Of a DNA stretch of 61,273 nt, positions 17,160-26,054 are shown piece after piece; the stretch's first letter is position 1; every line of letters starts with the position of its first letter. Location: contig JAJDAY010000006.1 of assembly GCA_029261655.1 (NCBI GenBank), forward strand, positions 1-61,273, written 5' to 3'. This stretch comes from Nitrospinaceae bacterium. GTDB lineage: Bacteria > Nitrospinota > Nitrospinia > Nitrospinales > VA-1. The notes under the pieces are model-generated. The model ran no database searches, had not been told where the DNA came from, and saw only the letters and a program-made list of their open reading frames with translations. The translations under genes and the position numbers were made by a program.

Positions 17160-18048
17160 AATCCATTTCCCACAAAGTTTTTATCGCGTGCTTGGGGCAT
17201 TCCTGAGCACAGATCATGCATCCTTTACAATGATCGTAATCAATTTCCGGTTTTCCTTCCGCGTCCTCCTTGATGACTCCTTCTGGACAGCGGGCATAAC
17301 AAATCATGCAGTGATTGCATTCTTCATAATCGATTTCCGGCCGGTGAATGCGCCAGTTTCCTGTTTTTCTAAGGTTCATATTTCCCGTCGCGGTGATGAG
17401 CGGAGCCGCGTCCCGGACTTCCTGTTGCTCCAGGGCCATCAACTTGCTTGGGAATAACCCGGCTTCTTCCCGTTCCTGAAAAACGACCGGATTGAGCAGC
17501 TCAAACACTTCCCGAACCAGGTCGAGATTTTTCTGCAACTGCTCCGGAGAAAATTCCGCGAGTTCTATCTCCACCGCTTCGAGGAGATGATTGAGAGGGA
17601 TCAGGCCCGTCAAGCGTGCCGCGGCCGCGGCCAGAGCTGTGCTCAAGATCATTCCTGCATTCAGATGTTTCAGGCAGAGCTTGGTGAGTCCGCAGGTAAC
17701 AGGCATGGTGAGAAGGTTCAGTTTATCCTTCAGGGAGTTGGGGGCTTTTGTGGAGTTGACCAGTAGGGTTGTCAGCGCATCGGCCCCACAGGCTGGAGCG
17801 GCCTGGGAATCTTCAAGAAGAGTCTCGTCTCCGACCAAAATAAGGTCGGGAAAGGCAACCGGACCGCGTTCCAGGATGGGCTCCTTGTCGATCCGTGTGA
17901 AAGCAACAATTGGCGCACCCCTGCGCTCGGCGCCGTACAAGGGAAAGTCCTGGGCCTGAAAACCGCTTAAAAATGCCGCCGTTCCCAAGACCTGACTGGC
18001 GGTTTTTATTCCCTGGCCCCCACGTCCATGAAATCTGACCCTCAACAC
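17140..18048 (-). CDS. 2-oxoacid:ferredoxin oxidoreductase, fused gamma-delta subunit
   Basis: A 302-aa protein that starts with GTG preceded by ggaggg. The N-terminal ~185 residues are the gamma subunit, starting RVRFHGRGGQGIKTASQVLG. The C-terminal ~90 residues are the delta ferredoxin-like domain with two CX2CX2CX3C motifs (CNHCMICYARCPEG and CKGCMICAQECPKH) for two [4Fe-4S] clusters. Gamma and delta are separate genes in archaeal POR/VOR but are fused here. It is the first gene of the operon, followed by alpha, beta, ADP-forming acyl-CoA synthetase and the amino-acid dehydrogenase. Confidence 0.92.
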   Translation of the reverse strand: MLRVRFHGRGGQGIKTASQVLGTAAFLSGFQAQDFPLYGAERRGAPIVAFTRIDKEPILERGPVAFPDLILVGDETLLEDSQAAPACGADALTTLLVNSTKAPNSLKDKLNLLTMPVTCGLTKLCLKHLNAGMILSTALAAAAARLTGLIPLNHLLEAVEIELAEFSPEQLQKNLDLVREVFELLNPVVFQEREEAGLFPSKLMALEQQEVRDAAPLITATGNMNLRKTGNWRIHRPEIDYEECNHCMICYARCPEGVIKEDAEGKPEIDYDHCKGCMICAQECPKHAIKTLWEMDYEHQSQ

Positions 18049-18237
18049 GGTGAACCCTCCTTTCAGGTTTTTTCACAATGCGACCGAATAGATTTACCCT
18101 CATCTAACTAAGATATTTAAATAAAACGATTTATTCCCTGGTCCAGCTAGTTATGAGAAATCAGCTAAATATTGAGTTTCTTCCGGCCTTTTTACCTTTC
18201 TTCCAACCAATTTGACAAGTCCATAGACATTAAGGAG

Positions 18238-18783
18238 CTAATTTAAAAAATCCGATCTTTCCAAAAGTTTCATTTTCAAACAAGCTTTTGCTCTTGAAAT
18301 ACGGGACATAACTGTTCCGATCGCAATATTTAATTCCACTGAAATTTCTCTGTACAAAAAATTTTGAAAATAAAACATCTTTATTGGAGTCCTCAATTTT
18401 TCTTCCAAACTCTCAACCAGAAAACGAATTTCCTGGTCAAGTTCCTCTTCTAAAAATTCTTTTTCAGGAAATTTTTTATCCAACAAATTACATAGATATT
18501 CTTCATCGTTCCCACTTTCCGTTATCTTTTTTTTAGAATATTCCTTAAAGAATTGGTTAGTAAGAATGGTTAACAGCCAATATTTACTTTTAGAATGATC
18601 CTTTAATTGCTTTATATTTTTCATTCCAAGATAGACTGCCTCTTGAACCAAATCTTCTGCGAAATCGGGGTTCTTGCACAGTTTCAGCGCCCGATTAAAC
18701 ATTAACTTCCTGTGAGGAAGTATCAACCGTTCGATTTCATTTGTACAAATAGTATTTGAAATTTGAATTGTGGGACTGATCAT
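18238..18783 (-). CDS. ECF-type RNA polymerase sigma factor
   Basis: The preferred start is the ATG at 18781-18783 (MISPTIQISN), giving 181 aa; an open frame runs back to 18942 but that part looks non-coding. Region 2 is visible as LMFNRALKLCKNPDFAEDLVQEAVYLG... and SKYWLLTILTNQFFKEY. Region 4 has the helix-turn-helix REISVELNIAIGTVMSRISRAKACLK. The family redirects RNA polymerase to a small regulon. No classical membrane anti-sigma gene is adjacent. A REC-only response regulator and two anonymous small proteins precede it on the same strand and are candidate regulators. Confidence 0.85.
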   Translation of the reverse strand: MISPTIQISNTICTNEIERLILPHRKLMFNRALKLCKNPDFAEDLVQEAVYLGMKNIKQLKDHSKSKYWLLTILTNQFFKEYSKKKITESGNDEEYLCNLLDKKFPEKEFLEEELDQEIRFLVESLEEKLRTPIKMFYFQNFLYREISVELNIAIGTVMSRISRAKACLKMKLLERSDFLN

Positions 18784-18851
18784 CGTAGCTATCGTTTTAA
18801 GAGTTAATGTATTTTTGGTGTTCAACACGGTTGTTAATTTTTGATTGCCGT

Positions 18852-19061
18852 TTAACCTGCTGATCTTGGTGGCCTTGAAAAACTGAGCCCTTTTTCTTGC
18901 AGATGAAAGCCAGTATCCACCCCGTGCATTTCTTTTTTCCATTTTGGGATCTGGAGTTTATTCCAATGTATTTTGCTCAATTCCGCACTGCTGATTATTT
19001 TTTTAACGGCGCCTTTCGGACTTAAAATGCGAACCTGATAAAACATAAGTTTTTTCTCCAT
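18852..19061 (-). CDS. Small hypothetical protein upstream of the sigma factor
   Basis: A 69-aa frame starting MEKKLMFYQVRILSPKGAVK, basic and soluble-looking, ending about 70 nt before the sigma factor. A longer reading to 19163 is possible but overlaps the preceding gene. I do not recognise it. Its place in a same-strand series (response regulator, 114-aa protein, this one, sigma factor) is the main support. Confidence 0.4.
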   Translation of the reverse strand: MEKKLMFYQVRILSPKGAVKKIISSAELSKIHWNKLQIPKWKKEMHGVDTGFHLQEKGLSFSRPPRSAG

Positions 19062-19116
19062 ATAAAAAATAAAATTCACATGGACATCTTCTTCCGTTCC
19101 AACCCGAAGGAAACTG

Positions 19117-19461
19117 TCAGTGAGAGTGTTTTGAAAGCAAAGGTTCCCAAATATCAAATCCATCTGATTTCAACCTCACGACTCTGCCCCCAGCTCTTTC
19201 CATCAGGCCTGTCAAATCGTTTTTCCTTAAAATTTCAGGCATTTCATCAACAGAGGTTTCATATAGGAACTTGTTCAAGGGGAGGACCAAATGATCTTTC
19301 TCTTTATCTTCAATTCTGATCAATAAACCGAAACAAAGTTCCTTGCCACTGACCAAAGCGCATTGCTTCGCCCCATTGATATTTTTCCCGGAATAATTAT
19401 CACTGAGATATTGACGAATGTTCTCGATATTGCTTTCTGTGTTTGTTTGGCAATACATCAT
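19117..19461 (-). CDS. Hypothetical protein in the sigma/response-regulator cassette
   Basis: A 114-aa soluble protein starting MMYCQTNTESNIENIRQYLS, with a central strand-rich part (QCALVSGKELCFGLLIRIED, LVLPLNKFLY) and a C-terminal EILRKNDLTGLMERAGGRVVRLKSDG. It has no signal peptide or transmembrane segment. It lies 29 nt after the REC-only response regulator and upstream of the ECF sigma factor. Function unknown; a partner of one of those regulators is possible. Confidence 0.55.
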   Translation of the reverse strand: MMYCQTNTESNIENIRQYLSDNYSGKNINGAKQCALVSGKELCFGLLIRIEDKEKDHLVLPLNKFLYETSVDEMPEILRKNDLTGLMERAGGRVVRLKSDGFDIWEPLLSKHSH

Positions 19462-19490
19462 GTTCTCTCTTGGTTTGGTTGCCGTAGAAA

Positions 19491-19889
19491 TTAATGCTGA
19501 GAACTGGGTTTGTTTTCAAATTCTTCATTCAACTTCCTTAAGGTTTCAACAATTTCTTCAAACTCAAATGATTTATTGAATACAAAGTCCGCACCCGCTT
19601 TTATGAACTGTACATGGTTTTCCTTTTTTGGATGATCGGTCAAAAGAATTACATTAGGAAGAGACTTGCCATTTTTGATGTCTTTCTCAATATTGACTCC
19701 CGAATCAGGCAGTTGGTAAATGTCCAGCAACACAACGTACGGTTTTATCTCGTGAATTGGATCGATAGCGGCGAGCACGCTCGCCTCACCATATACGGCG
19801 TTTATCCCCTGGATCCTGGAGATCCGGTTTATGAACCGTTCTCTCAAAAGCTCGGAATCTTCAATCACAAAAACTTTCATATGTTCCAA
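19491..19889 (-). CDS. Single-domain (REC-only) response regulator
   Basis: A 132-aa receiver domain: FVIEDSE with the acidic pair at the N-terminus, phosphoacceptor Asp in VVLLDIYQLPDSG, Thr in VILLTDH, and Lys in DFVFNKSFEF. There is no output domain, so it acts by protein contact. It heads the same-strand group that ends with an ECF sigma factor, which suggests a partner-switching or anti-sigma-like role. This is inferred from position only. Confidence 0.85.
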   Translation of the reverse strand: MEHMKVFVIEDSELLRERFINRISRIQGINAVYGEASVLAAIDPIHEIKPYVVLLDIYQLPDSGVNIEKDIKNGKSLPNVILLTDHPKKENHVQFIKAGADFVFNKSFEFEEIVETLRKLNEEFENKPSSQH

Positions 19890-19988
19890 CAGTGTTTTTG
19901 TTGATTAATAATAGGAAGGATTATCGCGGGTATTGAACTTGTAAAAAATCGTTGAATGGTCGATTTTAGGGTCGGATATTAACTAACT

Positions 19989-20012
19989 CCGTGTCGTATA
20001 AATACGACACGG
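19989..20012. repeat. Perfect 10-bp palindrome with 4-nt loop
   Basis: CCGTGTCGTA and TACGACACGG flank taaa, a perfect inverted repeat between the NarL-type regulator (ends 20071) and the REC-only regulator (starts 19889). Neither strand has a T-run after it, so it is not a standard intrinsic terminator. It may be a regulator-binding operator for the downstream cassette. Confidence 0.5.
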
Positions 20013-20070
20013 TGAGGAATGACATAAACAGTGATTAAATCAGGAGAGGAACAGCGGAAAACCGGTTTTT

Positions 20071-20724
20071 TTAATCTATAATCCCGTGTTTAATGGCGTA
20101 GTGGATTAGTTTGGCATCGCTGTCCATATTCATCTTTTCCAGGATACGGCTTCTGTGGGTGCTGACAGTTGTGGGTGCAACAGAAAGTTCTTTGGCAATG
20201 GTCTGTAATTTTGTCCCTGAGGCGATCATGCAGAATATTTGAAACTCCCGGTCGGATAGAGTTTCATGGAGAATTTCTGCTGTTTTTCTTCCAAGGTCCG
20301 AAACCAATAGCTCGGCCAGGGCGGGACTGACATACTTTCCGCCCTGGGCAATCGTCCGAATTGCTTCAATTAATTGCCGGGGAGCACTCGTCTTGGGCAA
20401 ATAGCCTGATGCCCCTGCCTTTAAAAGCCGGATTCCAAACTGGTCTTCAGAATGCGTACTCAAAATGAGAACGGGTAATTTTGGAAATGAACTCTTTAAT
20501 TGCAACAGGACATCCCAACCATTTTTCCCGGGCATTTCAATATCCAGTAAAACCAAATCCAGCTTTAGCTTGCCGATTTTCTCCAGCGCTTCGTTTCCGT
20601 CTTCGGCTTCATCCACGACAACGATATCTGAAGTTTTTGCTATGATTTGAATAAGGCCCTGACGAACCACAGCGTGGTCATCTGCGATCAGAACTTTTAT
20701 CTTATTTGAATTGGATTGATCCAT
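20071..20724 (-). CDS. NarL/FixJ-family response regulator
   Basis: A 217-aa two-domain regulator. The receiver has ADDHAVVRQG at the N-terminus, phosphoacceptor Asp in LVLLDIEMPGKNG, and Lys in GYLPKTS. The LuxR-type HTH at the C-terminus is LSDREFQIFCMIASG...VAPTTVSTHRSRILEKM. The histidine kinase gene lies 16 nt upstream on the same strand, so the pair form a NarX/NarL-like two-component system. Confidence 0.93.
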   Translation of the reverse strand: MDQSNSNKIKVLIADDHAVVRQGLIQIIAKTSDIVVVDEAEDGNEALEKIGKLKLDLVLLDIEMPGKNGWDVLLQLKSSFPKLPVLILSTHSEDQFGIRLLKAGASGYLPKTSAPRQLIEAIRTIAQGGKYVSPALAELLVSDLGRKTAEILHETLSDREFQIFCMIASGTKLQTIAKELSVAPTTVSTHRSRILEKMNMDSDAKLIHYAIKHGIID

Positions 20725-20740
20725 TTTCGTACTGTGGGTT

Positions 20741-22285
20741 TTACTTGTGTGGAATTTCAGCGGTTAATGTGGTCCCTTTCCCTGGGCACCCGACAATAGT
20801 GACATTTCCACCAAAAGCAATCGTCCGTTCCCGCATGCCAATTAAACCCAGCGAGGTGGGATCGGATAACTGCTCATCATTTATCCCCTTGCCATTATCC
20901 TCAATTTTAAGAACCAGATGGTTCTTTTTATTTTCTACCTTAATTTTGACGTGAGTTGCTTCGGCATGGCGGGTCACATTGGTTAAGGATTCTTGCAGGA
21001 TACGGAAACAGGTGATCGAACGGTCTTGATCTAAATTGAGTTTTTTCCTGGGCATAATCAAATCAACTTTGGTTCCCGTATTTCTTTCATATTCCTTGCC
21101 CTGCCATTCAATGGCTTCTGAAAGACCTAAAACATCCAATACTTGAGGACGTAACTCCATGCAAATCCTTTGTATGGAGTTTAGAGTCGAGTCAACCAGC
21201 CCGGCCATGACCTGAGTTTTCTCGCGTAAAGATTTCTGGTCTTCGGTCAAGTCATCTTCTAATGTGATTAGGTCCATTTTCATGGCCGTCAAAAACTGAC
21301 CCATTTCATCGTGGATTTCACGCGCAATATTTTTTTTCTCCTCTTCCCGTATCGTCTGTAGCCGGCGACTGAGATTTCGTAATTCTTCCCGCGATTTTTC
21401 GAAATTTTGCTCCGCGCGTTTTTGGGCCGTAATATCCGTGATAAAACCTTCCAGCATTTCAAGGTCGCCATTAGAGGCTGTTATGGCACGCCCCTGTTCC
21501 CAAACCCACTTTTCTTCTCCGGAAAATGTTCGAATGCGATAGGTTATCTGAAACGGTTCGGAATTTTTCAGGGAAAATTGAATCTTCTCCCAAACGTTTT
21601 CTTTGTCCTCGGGATGGATCACATCCTGTCCAAAAGAAAGCTGATGATTTTGAATCAAGTCCTGCGGTTTGTACCCGGTAAGGGCAGTGCAGCCTTCACT
21701 CAGGTATTCCATGGTCCAGTTTTTATCATTGCGGCAACGATAAATCATTCCAGATAAATTGCTGACCAGAGTGGAAAGCTTTTGCTCGCTTTCCCGTAAA
21801 TTCTCCTCAGCCCGAATACGGTCAGTAATATCGCTTCCCGAACTTAAAACTCCAACAATTTCTCCTTCTTCAATCAAATAGGAATTGTGCCAATGGATAA
21901 TCCGCTCTTCTCCTGCTTTGGTTAATACCGGGTTTTCAAAATACTCGACGGATTTTATTTTTCCCGCCATCAGTTGCAGGAAAACATTTTGTATATTTTT
22001 TCTTAACTTTTTTGGGATAAAGTTTTGGAACCAGTTTTTCCCCAGAATTTCTTTCCTGGGAAAACCTAAAACTTCACATCCCTTTTTATTTATCTCCAAG
22101 ACCGTTTGATTCTTGCCGACAACAATCACCATCGCTTCAACAATATCCAGATACTCTTGCTCTTTCAGCGATTTTCGGGAATTGGCTTTTGCAGGCGTTC
22201 GCTCTTTTGCGGTTGAGGGTGTCTTGCTAGGCTTTTTGGACTTGGTGGTAGAAGGAGTTTTACCAGACCTGATAGGTTTTTTCAT
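20741..22285 (-). CDS. PAS-domain sensor histidine kinase (HisKA_3 type)
   Basis: A 514-aa cytoplasmic kinase without transmembrane segments. It has a Lys/Pro/Ser/Thr-rich N-terminal tail (residues 1-40), a first PAS (about 45-165) and a second PAS+PAC (about 175-292, ending MLEGFITDITAQKRAEQ). The HisKA_3 dimerisation helix contains the phosphoaccepting His in REIHDEMGQFLTAMK (near 320). The HATPase domain has LQESLTNVTRHA (N box), KIEDNGKG (G1) and GLIGMRERT. It pairs with the adjacent NarL-type regulator. PAS domains suggest a cytoplasmic redox, oxygen or ligand cue; no cofactor-binding residues can be assigned by eye. Confidence 0.93.
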   Translation of the reverse strand: MKKPIRSGKTPSTTKSKKPSKTPSTAKERTPAKANSRKSLKEQEYLDIVEAMVIVVGKNQTVLEINKKGCEVLGFPRKEILGKNWFQNFIPKKLRKNIQNVFLQLMAGKIKSVEYFENPVLTKAGEERIIHWHNSYLIEEGEIVGVLSSGSDITDRIRAEENLRESEQKLSTLVSNLSGMIYRCRNDKNWTMEYLSEGCTALTGYKPQDLIQNHQLSFGQDVIHPEDKENVWEKIQFSLKNSEPFQITYRIRTFSGEEKWVWEQGRAITASNGDLEMLEGFITDITAQKRAEQNFEKSREELRNLSRRLQTIREEEKKNIAREIHDEMGQFLTAMKMDLITLEDDLTEDQKSLREKTQVMAGLVDSTLNSIQRICMELRPQVLDVLGLSEAIEWQGKEYERNTGTKVDLIMPRKKLNLDQDRSITCFRILQESLTNVTRHAEATHVKIKVENKKNHLVLKIEDNGKGINDEQLSDPTSLGLIGMRERTIAFGGNVTIVGCPGKGTTLTAEIPHK

Positions 22286-22864
22286 CGTGTCCTGCCAACT
22301 CAGGCAATATCTGCCTTTACATTTCCAGAATGAATAATGCCCCTTCTGGGTAAGGCTCTGCCATCAAGAGAGAACAAGACTGATTTAAAAGAGAGGCTCG
22401 ATAAGGAAATTATAAAGTATCGAAATTAAAAAAGGGGAACTTTATTTTCTCCCGATTAATTGATAGTAAGAGGACCCTACAATCATCTAAGATTTCAGTA
22501 TGAGAATAATTTCGCTGGTTTTCATCTCTTGATAATGACAAGTATCATCGGGCCAAAAATGGGAAATAATGCTTTATCCCGGCGAAATTTCTGAAGAAGG
22601 ATAATCAAGGTGAATTTTCCAAAACCTTTTCCCCCTATCCTCAGTTATTCAAGACGAATATCTGATGAACGTCGAACTTCACCGTTGGGAAGGATCGATG
22701 CAGGATGCCCTACGGGTTTTTTCCATAAGGACACTCGTTGCAGCCAAAGAAAATGATTTGAATCGGGAAATATTAAGTAAAATAATATTGGAGCGTAAGT
22801 CGAATTTTCTTTCCACTGATTTTATTTTTTAATCGAGAGCGCCTATGAAGCCAACGGTAAATCC
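22286..22864. other. Intergenic region upstream of the glucan phosphorylase
   Basis: AT-rich stretch between the divergent kinase and phosphorylase genes. Apart from one small open frame (22665-22832) I see no RNA gene, repeat or clear promoter. Confidence 0.4.
22665..22832 (+). CDS. Possible small ORF before glgP
   Basis: A 55-aa frame, [20 protein letters not shown]..., ends 32 nt before the phosphorylase start. It has mixed amphipathic composition compatible with a short helical protein ([20 protein letters not shown]). No convincing Shine-Dalgarno precedes the ATG, so it may be non-coding. Confidence 0.25.
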   Translation: MNVELHRWEGSMQDALRVFSIRTLVAAKENDLNREILSKIILERKSNFLSTDFIF

Positions 22865-24562
22865 ATGCTGACCAATGACGTAAAGATCGCTTATTTTTCC
22901 ATGGAGATTGGAATCGATTCCGAAATTCCAACCTATTCGGGGGGGCTTGGAATTCTGGCGGGCGACACCATTCGGTCGGCGGCCGACCTTAAGGTCCCTA
23001 TGGCGGCCATTACGCTGGTGCATCGAAAGGGATATTTCTTCCAGCGTTTCGACGCCAGTGGACGCCAGCGGGAGGAACCGGCACATTGGATCATCGACGA
23101 TTTCATGACAGATACGGGAGTTCGCGCCAAGGTCCTGCTAGAAGGCCGGGAGGTTTGCATTCGCGCCTGGAAATATGAAGTGGTAGGCGCCAGCGGTTTT
23201 GTAATCCCCGTTTATTTCCTGGACACGGATCTCCCGGAAAATTCTTCCTGGGACCGGACCGTGACTCATTTTCTCTATGGCGGAGACTCCCACTACCGGT
23301 TATGTCAGGAAGTGATTCTGGGTATAGGCGGGGTGCGGATTTTACGGACCCTTGGTCACAATAATCTCCGGCGATTTCACATGAACGAGGGGCATGCCAG
23401 CTTGTTGACTTTGGAGTTATTGCAGGAGCGTTTGAATCAAGAGGGCCGAACCGAAATTGGGCCGGACGACATGGAAGCGGTTCGCAAGCAATGCGTATTC
23501 ACAACGCACACCCCCGTGCCTGCGGGACATGACCAGTTTTCCCTCGATCTGGTCAATCAAGTTCTTGGGAATCGTGAAACTTGCAATATCTCCGATCCAA
23601 TCTGCCATGAAGGTCGGCTGAACATGACCTTTCTGGCCCTGACCTTCAGCCATTACATCAATGGCGTCGCCAAGAAGCACGGGGAGATATCGCGGCATAT
23701 GTTTACCTCGTATGATGTGGATTCCATCACCAACGGAGTGCGGCCTGAAAGCTGGGTTTCCGAATCATTCGCAAAGCTTTTCGATCTTCACATTCCAGGA
23801 TGGAGGCAGGATAACTTCAGTCTGCGTTACGCTTTGAGTATCCCGGATGAAGAAATATGGCTGGCGCATCAGCGATCCAAACGTCTTCTCATCGATTATG
23901 CGAATCGGGAGGTGAACGCCGGGTTCGACAAGGACATTTTGACAATCGGCTTTGCCCGCCGGGCCGCGCCTTACAAACGAGCTGATCTCGTTTTTGAAGA
24001 TGTTGAGCGTTTAAAGAAAATTGCCCGCGAAGGTGGAAAATTCCAAATTGTGTTCGCCGGCAAGGCACATCCACAGGATCAAGATGGAAAAGGACTCATT
24101 CAACGGATTTTTCAAATCAGGAACACTTTAGGGGATGAAATTCCCATCGCTTATTTGCCCAACTACGATATGGAACTTGGGCAACTGATGACGGCGGGGG
24201 TCGATGTCTGGCTTAACACACCTTTACCGCCCATGGAAGCTTCCGGAACCAGTGGCATGAAGGCCGCCTTGAACGGAGTCCCGTCTCTTAGCGTGATGGA
24301 CGGTTGGTGGATCGAGGGATGCATTGAAGGGGTGACAGGATGGGCAATCCGGACGGACGGTCATACTCAGCAAGAACCCGGCGACCGTCAAAAAGACGCC
24401 GATTCACTTTATATAAAATTGGAGCATGCTATTCTTCCCCTGTACTACGCCAACCGGAGCCGCTTCATCGAGATCATGCGCCATGCCATCGCCTTGAACG
24501 GCTCGTTCTTTAATACACAACGGATGGTTCAGCAGTACGTACTCAAGGCGTATTTCCCTTGA
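22865..24562 (+). CDS. glgP: Alpha-glucan (glycogen) phosphorylase, short form
   Basis: A 565-aa GT35-family enzyme releasing glucose-1-phosphate from glycogen or maltodextrin. The N-terminus [20 protein letters not shown] is the signature of the shorter alpha-glucan phosphorylase family. HMNEGHAS and [13 protein letters not shown] are visible. The pyridoxal-phosphate lysine lies in [14 protein letters not shown] near residue 462. At 565 aa it is much shorter than the ~800-aa E. coli-type GlgP and lacks its long N-terminal regulatory region. No other glycogen genes are adjacent. Confidence 0.93.
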   Translation: MLTNDVKIAYFSMEIGIDSEIPTYSGGLGILAGDTIRSAADLKVPMAAITLVHRKGYFFQRFDASGRQREEPAHWIIDDFMTDTGVRAKVLLEGREVCIRAWKYEVVGASGFVIPVYFLDTDLPENSSWDRTVTHFLYGGDSHYRLCQEVILGIGGVRILRTLGHNNLRRFHMNEGHASLLTLELLQERLNQEGRTEIGPDDMEAVRKQCVFTTHTPVPAGHDQFSLDLVNQVLGNRETCNISDPICHEGRLNMTFLALTFSHYINGVAKKHGEISRHMFTSYDVDSITNGVRPESWVSESFAKLFDLHIPGWRQDNFSLRYALSIPDEEIWLAHQRSKRLLIDYANREVNAGFDKDILTIGFARRAAPYKRADLVFEDVERLKKIAREGGKFQIVFAGKAHPQDQDGKGLIQRIFQIRNTLGDEIPIAYLPNYDMELGQLMTAGVDVWLNTPLPPMEASGTSGMKAALNGVPSLSVMDGWWIEGCIEGVTGWAIRTDGHTQQEPGDRQKDADSLYIKLEHAILPLYYANRSRFIEIMRHAIALNGSFFNTQRMVQQYVLKAYFP

Positions 24563-24815
24563 TCCGTTGCAAGTCAATATGAGCTTTGACCATTCCATCC
24601 TCAAAGGCTGAATAAAATTTAAAACCAAGATTCTCCGTTTCTTTCCTCGGTTGTCTGGGAGGATATCGGCGGTGGGGCGAAAAACTTTTCATCCCCTTTG
24701 GTTCCTCAGGTACTGAGGGGGAAACACTTCTTTTCTGGGGGAATATTTTATTAAGAATTTTGCTCTTATATTGTATATGCCAAACTTTAAGGATAAATAT
24801 ACGATGGAGGGTAAT

Positions 24816-25328
24816 ATGCGTTTTTTAGATATTAAAATTCAGGTTTTTTTGAGTGGTTTGCTTTGCGCTATGGTCCTGTTGGCGGGTTGTACCGCTGTGG
24901 AAGAAACCTCCCAGCCTTCTATTGGCACAGAGGTGGCGAAAATAAAGACCGCCAACCCAACGGGGCTATGCCCACAGACGCGCGGCACCATACCCGCACC
25001 GGAACCTTATGCAAGTATGACCAACCCTCTGCCTCCAAGCAACGAGAATATTTCATCAGGAAAACTTCTTTTCCATCATGACGCGGGGCCTGTCCGTTGC
25101 GAAATCTGTCACGGGTTTAAAGGCAACGGCTTTGGCGCTATATTCCAGCGAATGACACCTTACCCCAGGGATTTCACCTGCTACCAGACCATGAAGGATG
25201 TGTCTGATGGACAGTTATTCTGGGTCATCAAGACTGGTTCGCACGGCACCCGGATGAAGCCTTACGAAAATCTGGAAGATGGAAAAATCTGGCAACTCGT
25301 CCACTACCTCCGTCATTTTGCCGATTGA
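24816..25328 (+). CDS. Monoheme c-type cytochrome lipoprotein
   Basis: The ATG at 24816 (MRFLDIKIQ) is chosen because ggaggg lies 5 nt upstream; an open frame exists from 24771. The protein is about 170 aa with a signal peptide ending in the lipobox LLAGC, then a linker beginning with CPQTRGT. A class-I cytochrome domain follows with CEICHG (heme), PRDFTC, and a distal Met in GTRMKPY. The domain, including the CPQxR and FTC cysteines and the DGQLFWVIK block, is also the C-terminal module of three other proteins in the window. It is followed closely by ccdA. Confidence 0.9.
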   Translation: MRFLDIKIQVFLSGLLCAMVLLAGCTAVEETSQPSIGTEVAKIKTANPTGLCPQTRGTIPAPEPYASMTNPLPPSNENISSGKLLFHHDAGPVRCEICHGFKGNGFGAIFQRMTPYPRDFTCYQTMKDVSDGQLFWVIKTGSHGTRMKPYENLEDGKIWQLVHYLRHFAD

Positions 25329-25355
25329 TGACTTTGTTCAAATAAGGGGAACCTT

Positions 25356-26054
25356 TTGTACGACGATCTCACCTGGGCACTTGTGATCGGAGCCGCTTTT
25401 GTCGACTCCATTAATCCATGTGCCTTAGGTGTCATTCTTTTTTTATCCAGCGCCTTGCTCAGGGTTTCTTCGAAAAAAACACTTTTACGCCTCGGCGTAA
25501 CCTACATTGTAACTGTCTACATTGTTTATCTGCTTTCCGGGCTTGGGTTGATCTGGTTTCAGAATTTTTTGATCGGCAAGGGATTTGCCGAAATAACGGG
25601 GATCGTTGTGGGGTCGTTGGTCATCCTCCTCGGACTCATTGAAATCAAGGATTTCTTCTGGCATGGGAAGGGTATTTCCCTGGAAATATCACCGGGGAAC
25701 AGAGAACGGCTCACTCAAATGGCTCAGAGATTTTCTTTTCTCGGGATCATAGCGATTGGCGGATTTGTCGCTATTGTGGAGTTACCTTGTACGGGAGGGC
25801 CGTATTTGGCGATTACGGCCCTCCTCGCAAAATCATTCGACCAGCAGGCGTTTATTTACCTTTGCGTTTATAATTTCATTTTTATTCTACCTTTGCTTGG
25901 TGTTTTGTTCCTGATTTACTTTGGTGCTTCGACATTACAAATGAAGGCGTGGCGCATTGAAAGGCGAAAATGGATGAACCTGGCCAGCGGCCTGCTTATG
26001 ATTTCTTTAGGAACGTTATTGATTGCCTTTTATCGATTGGGTTGGTATCTATGA
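25356..26054 (+). CDS. ccdA: CcdA/DsbD-like membrane thiol-disulfide transporter
   Basis: A 232-aa protein with six hydrophobic segments. The family Cys pair is present: one in DSINPCALGVILFLSS (segment 1) and one in IVELPCTGGPYLAIT (segment 4). It moves reducing equivalents across the inner membrane to periplasmic thioredoxin-like proteins, which keep apocytochrome CXXCH cysteines reduced. The start is TTG after aagggga. Its stop overlaps the start of the next gene (ATGA), which encodes a CPAC thioredoxin-like protein, so the two form a split DsbD-like unit next to many cytochrome genes. Confidence 0.9.
   Translation: MYDDLTWALVIGAAFVDSINPCALGVILFLSSALLRVSSKKTLLRLGVTYIVTVYIVYLLSGLGLIWFQNFLIGKGFAEITGIVVGSLVILLGLIEIKDFFWHGKGISLEISPGNRERLTQMAQRFSFLGIIAIGGFVAIVELPCTGGPYLAITALLAKSFDQQAFIYLCVYNFIFILPLLGVLFLIYFGASTLQMKAWRIERRKWMNLASGLLMISLGTLLIAFYRLGWYL

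Noticed and set aside
16104..17273. 389-codon open frame on the plus strand
   Set aside because: Lies wholly antisense to the OFOR alpha gene; composition (His/Arg-rich) is that of a shadow frame and no domain is visible.
18784..18942. N-terminal extension of the sigma factor frame
   Set aside because: The added 53 residues are basic and low-complexity, precede the conserved region 2 and overlap the 69-aa frame; the ATG at 18783 is preferred.
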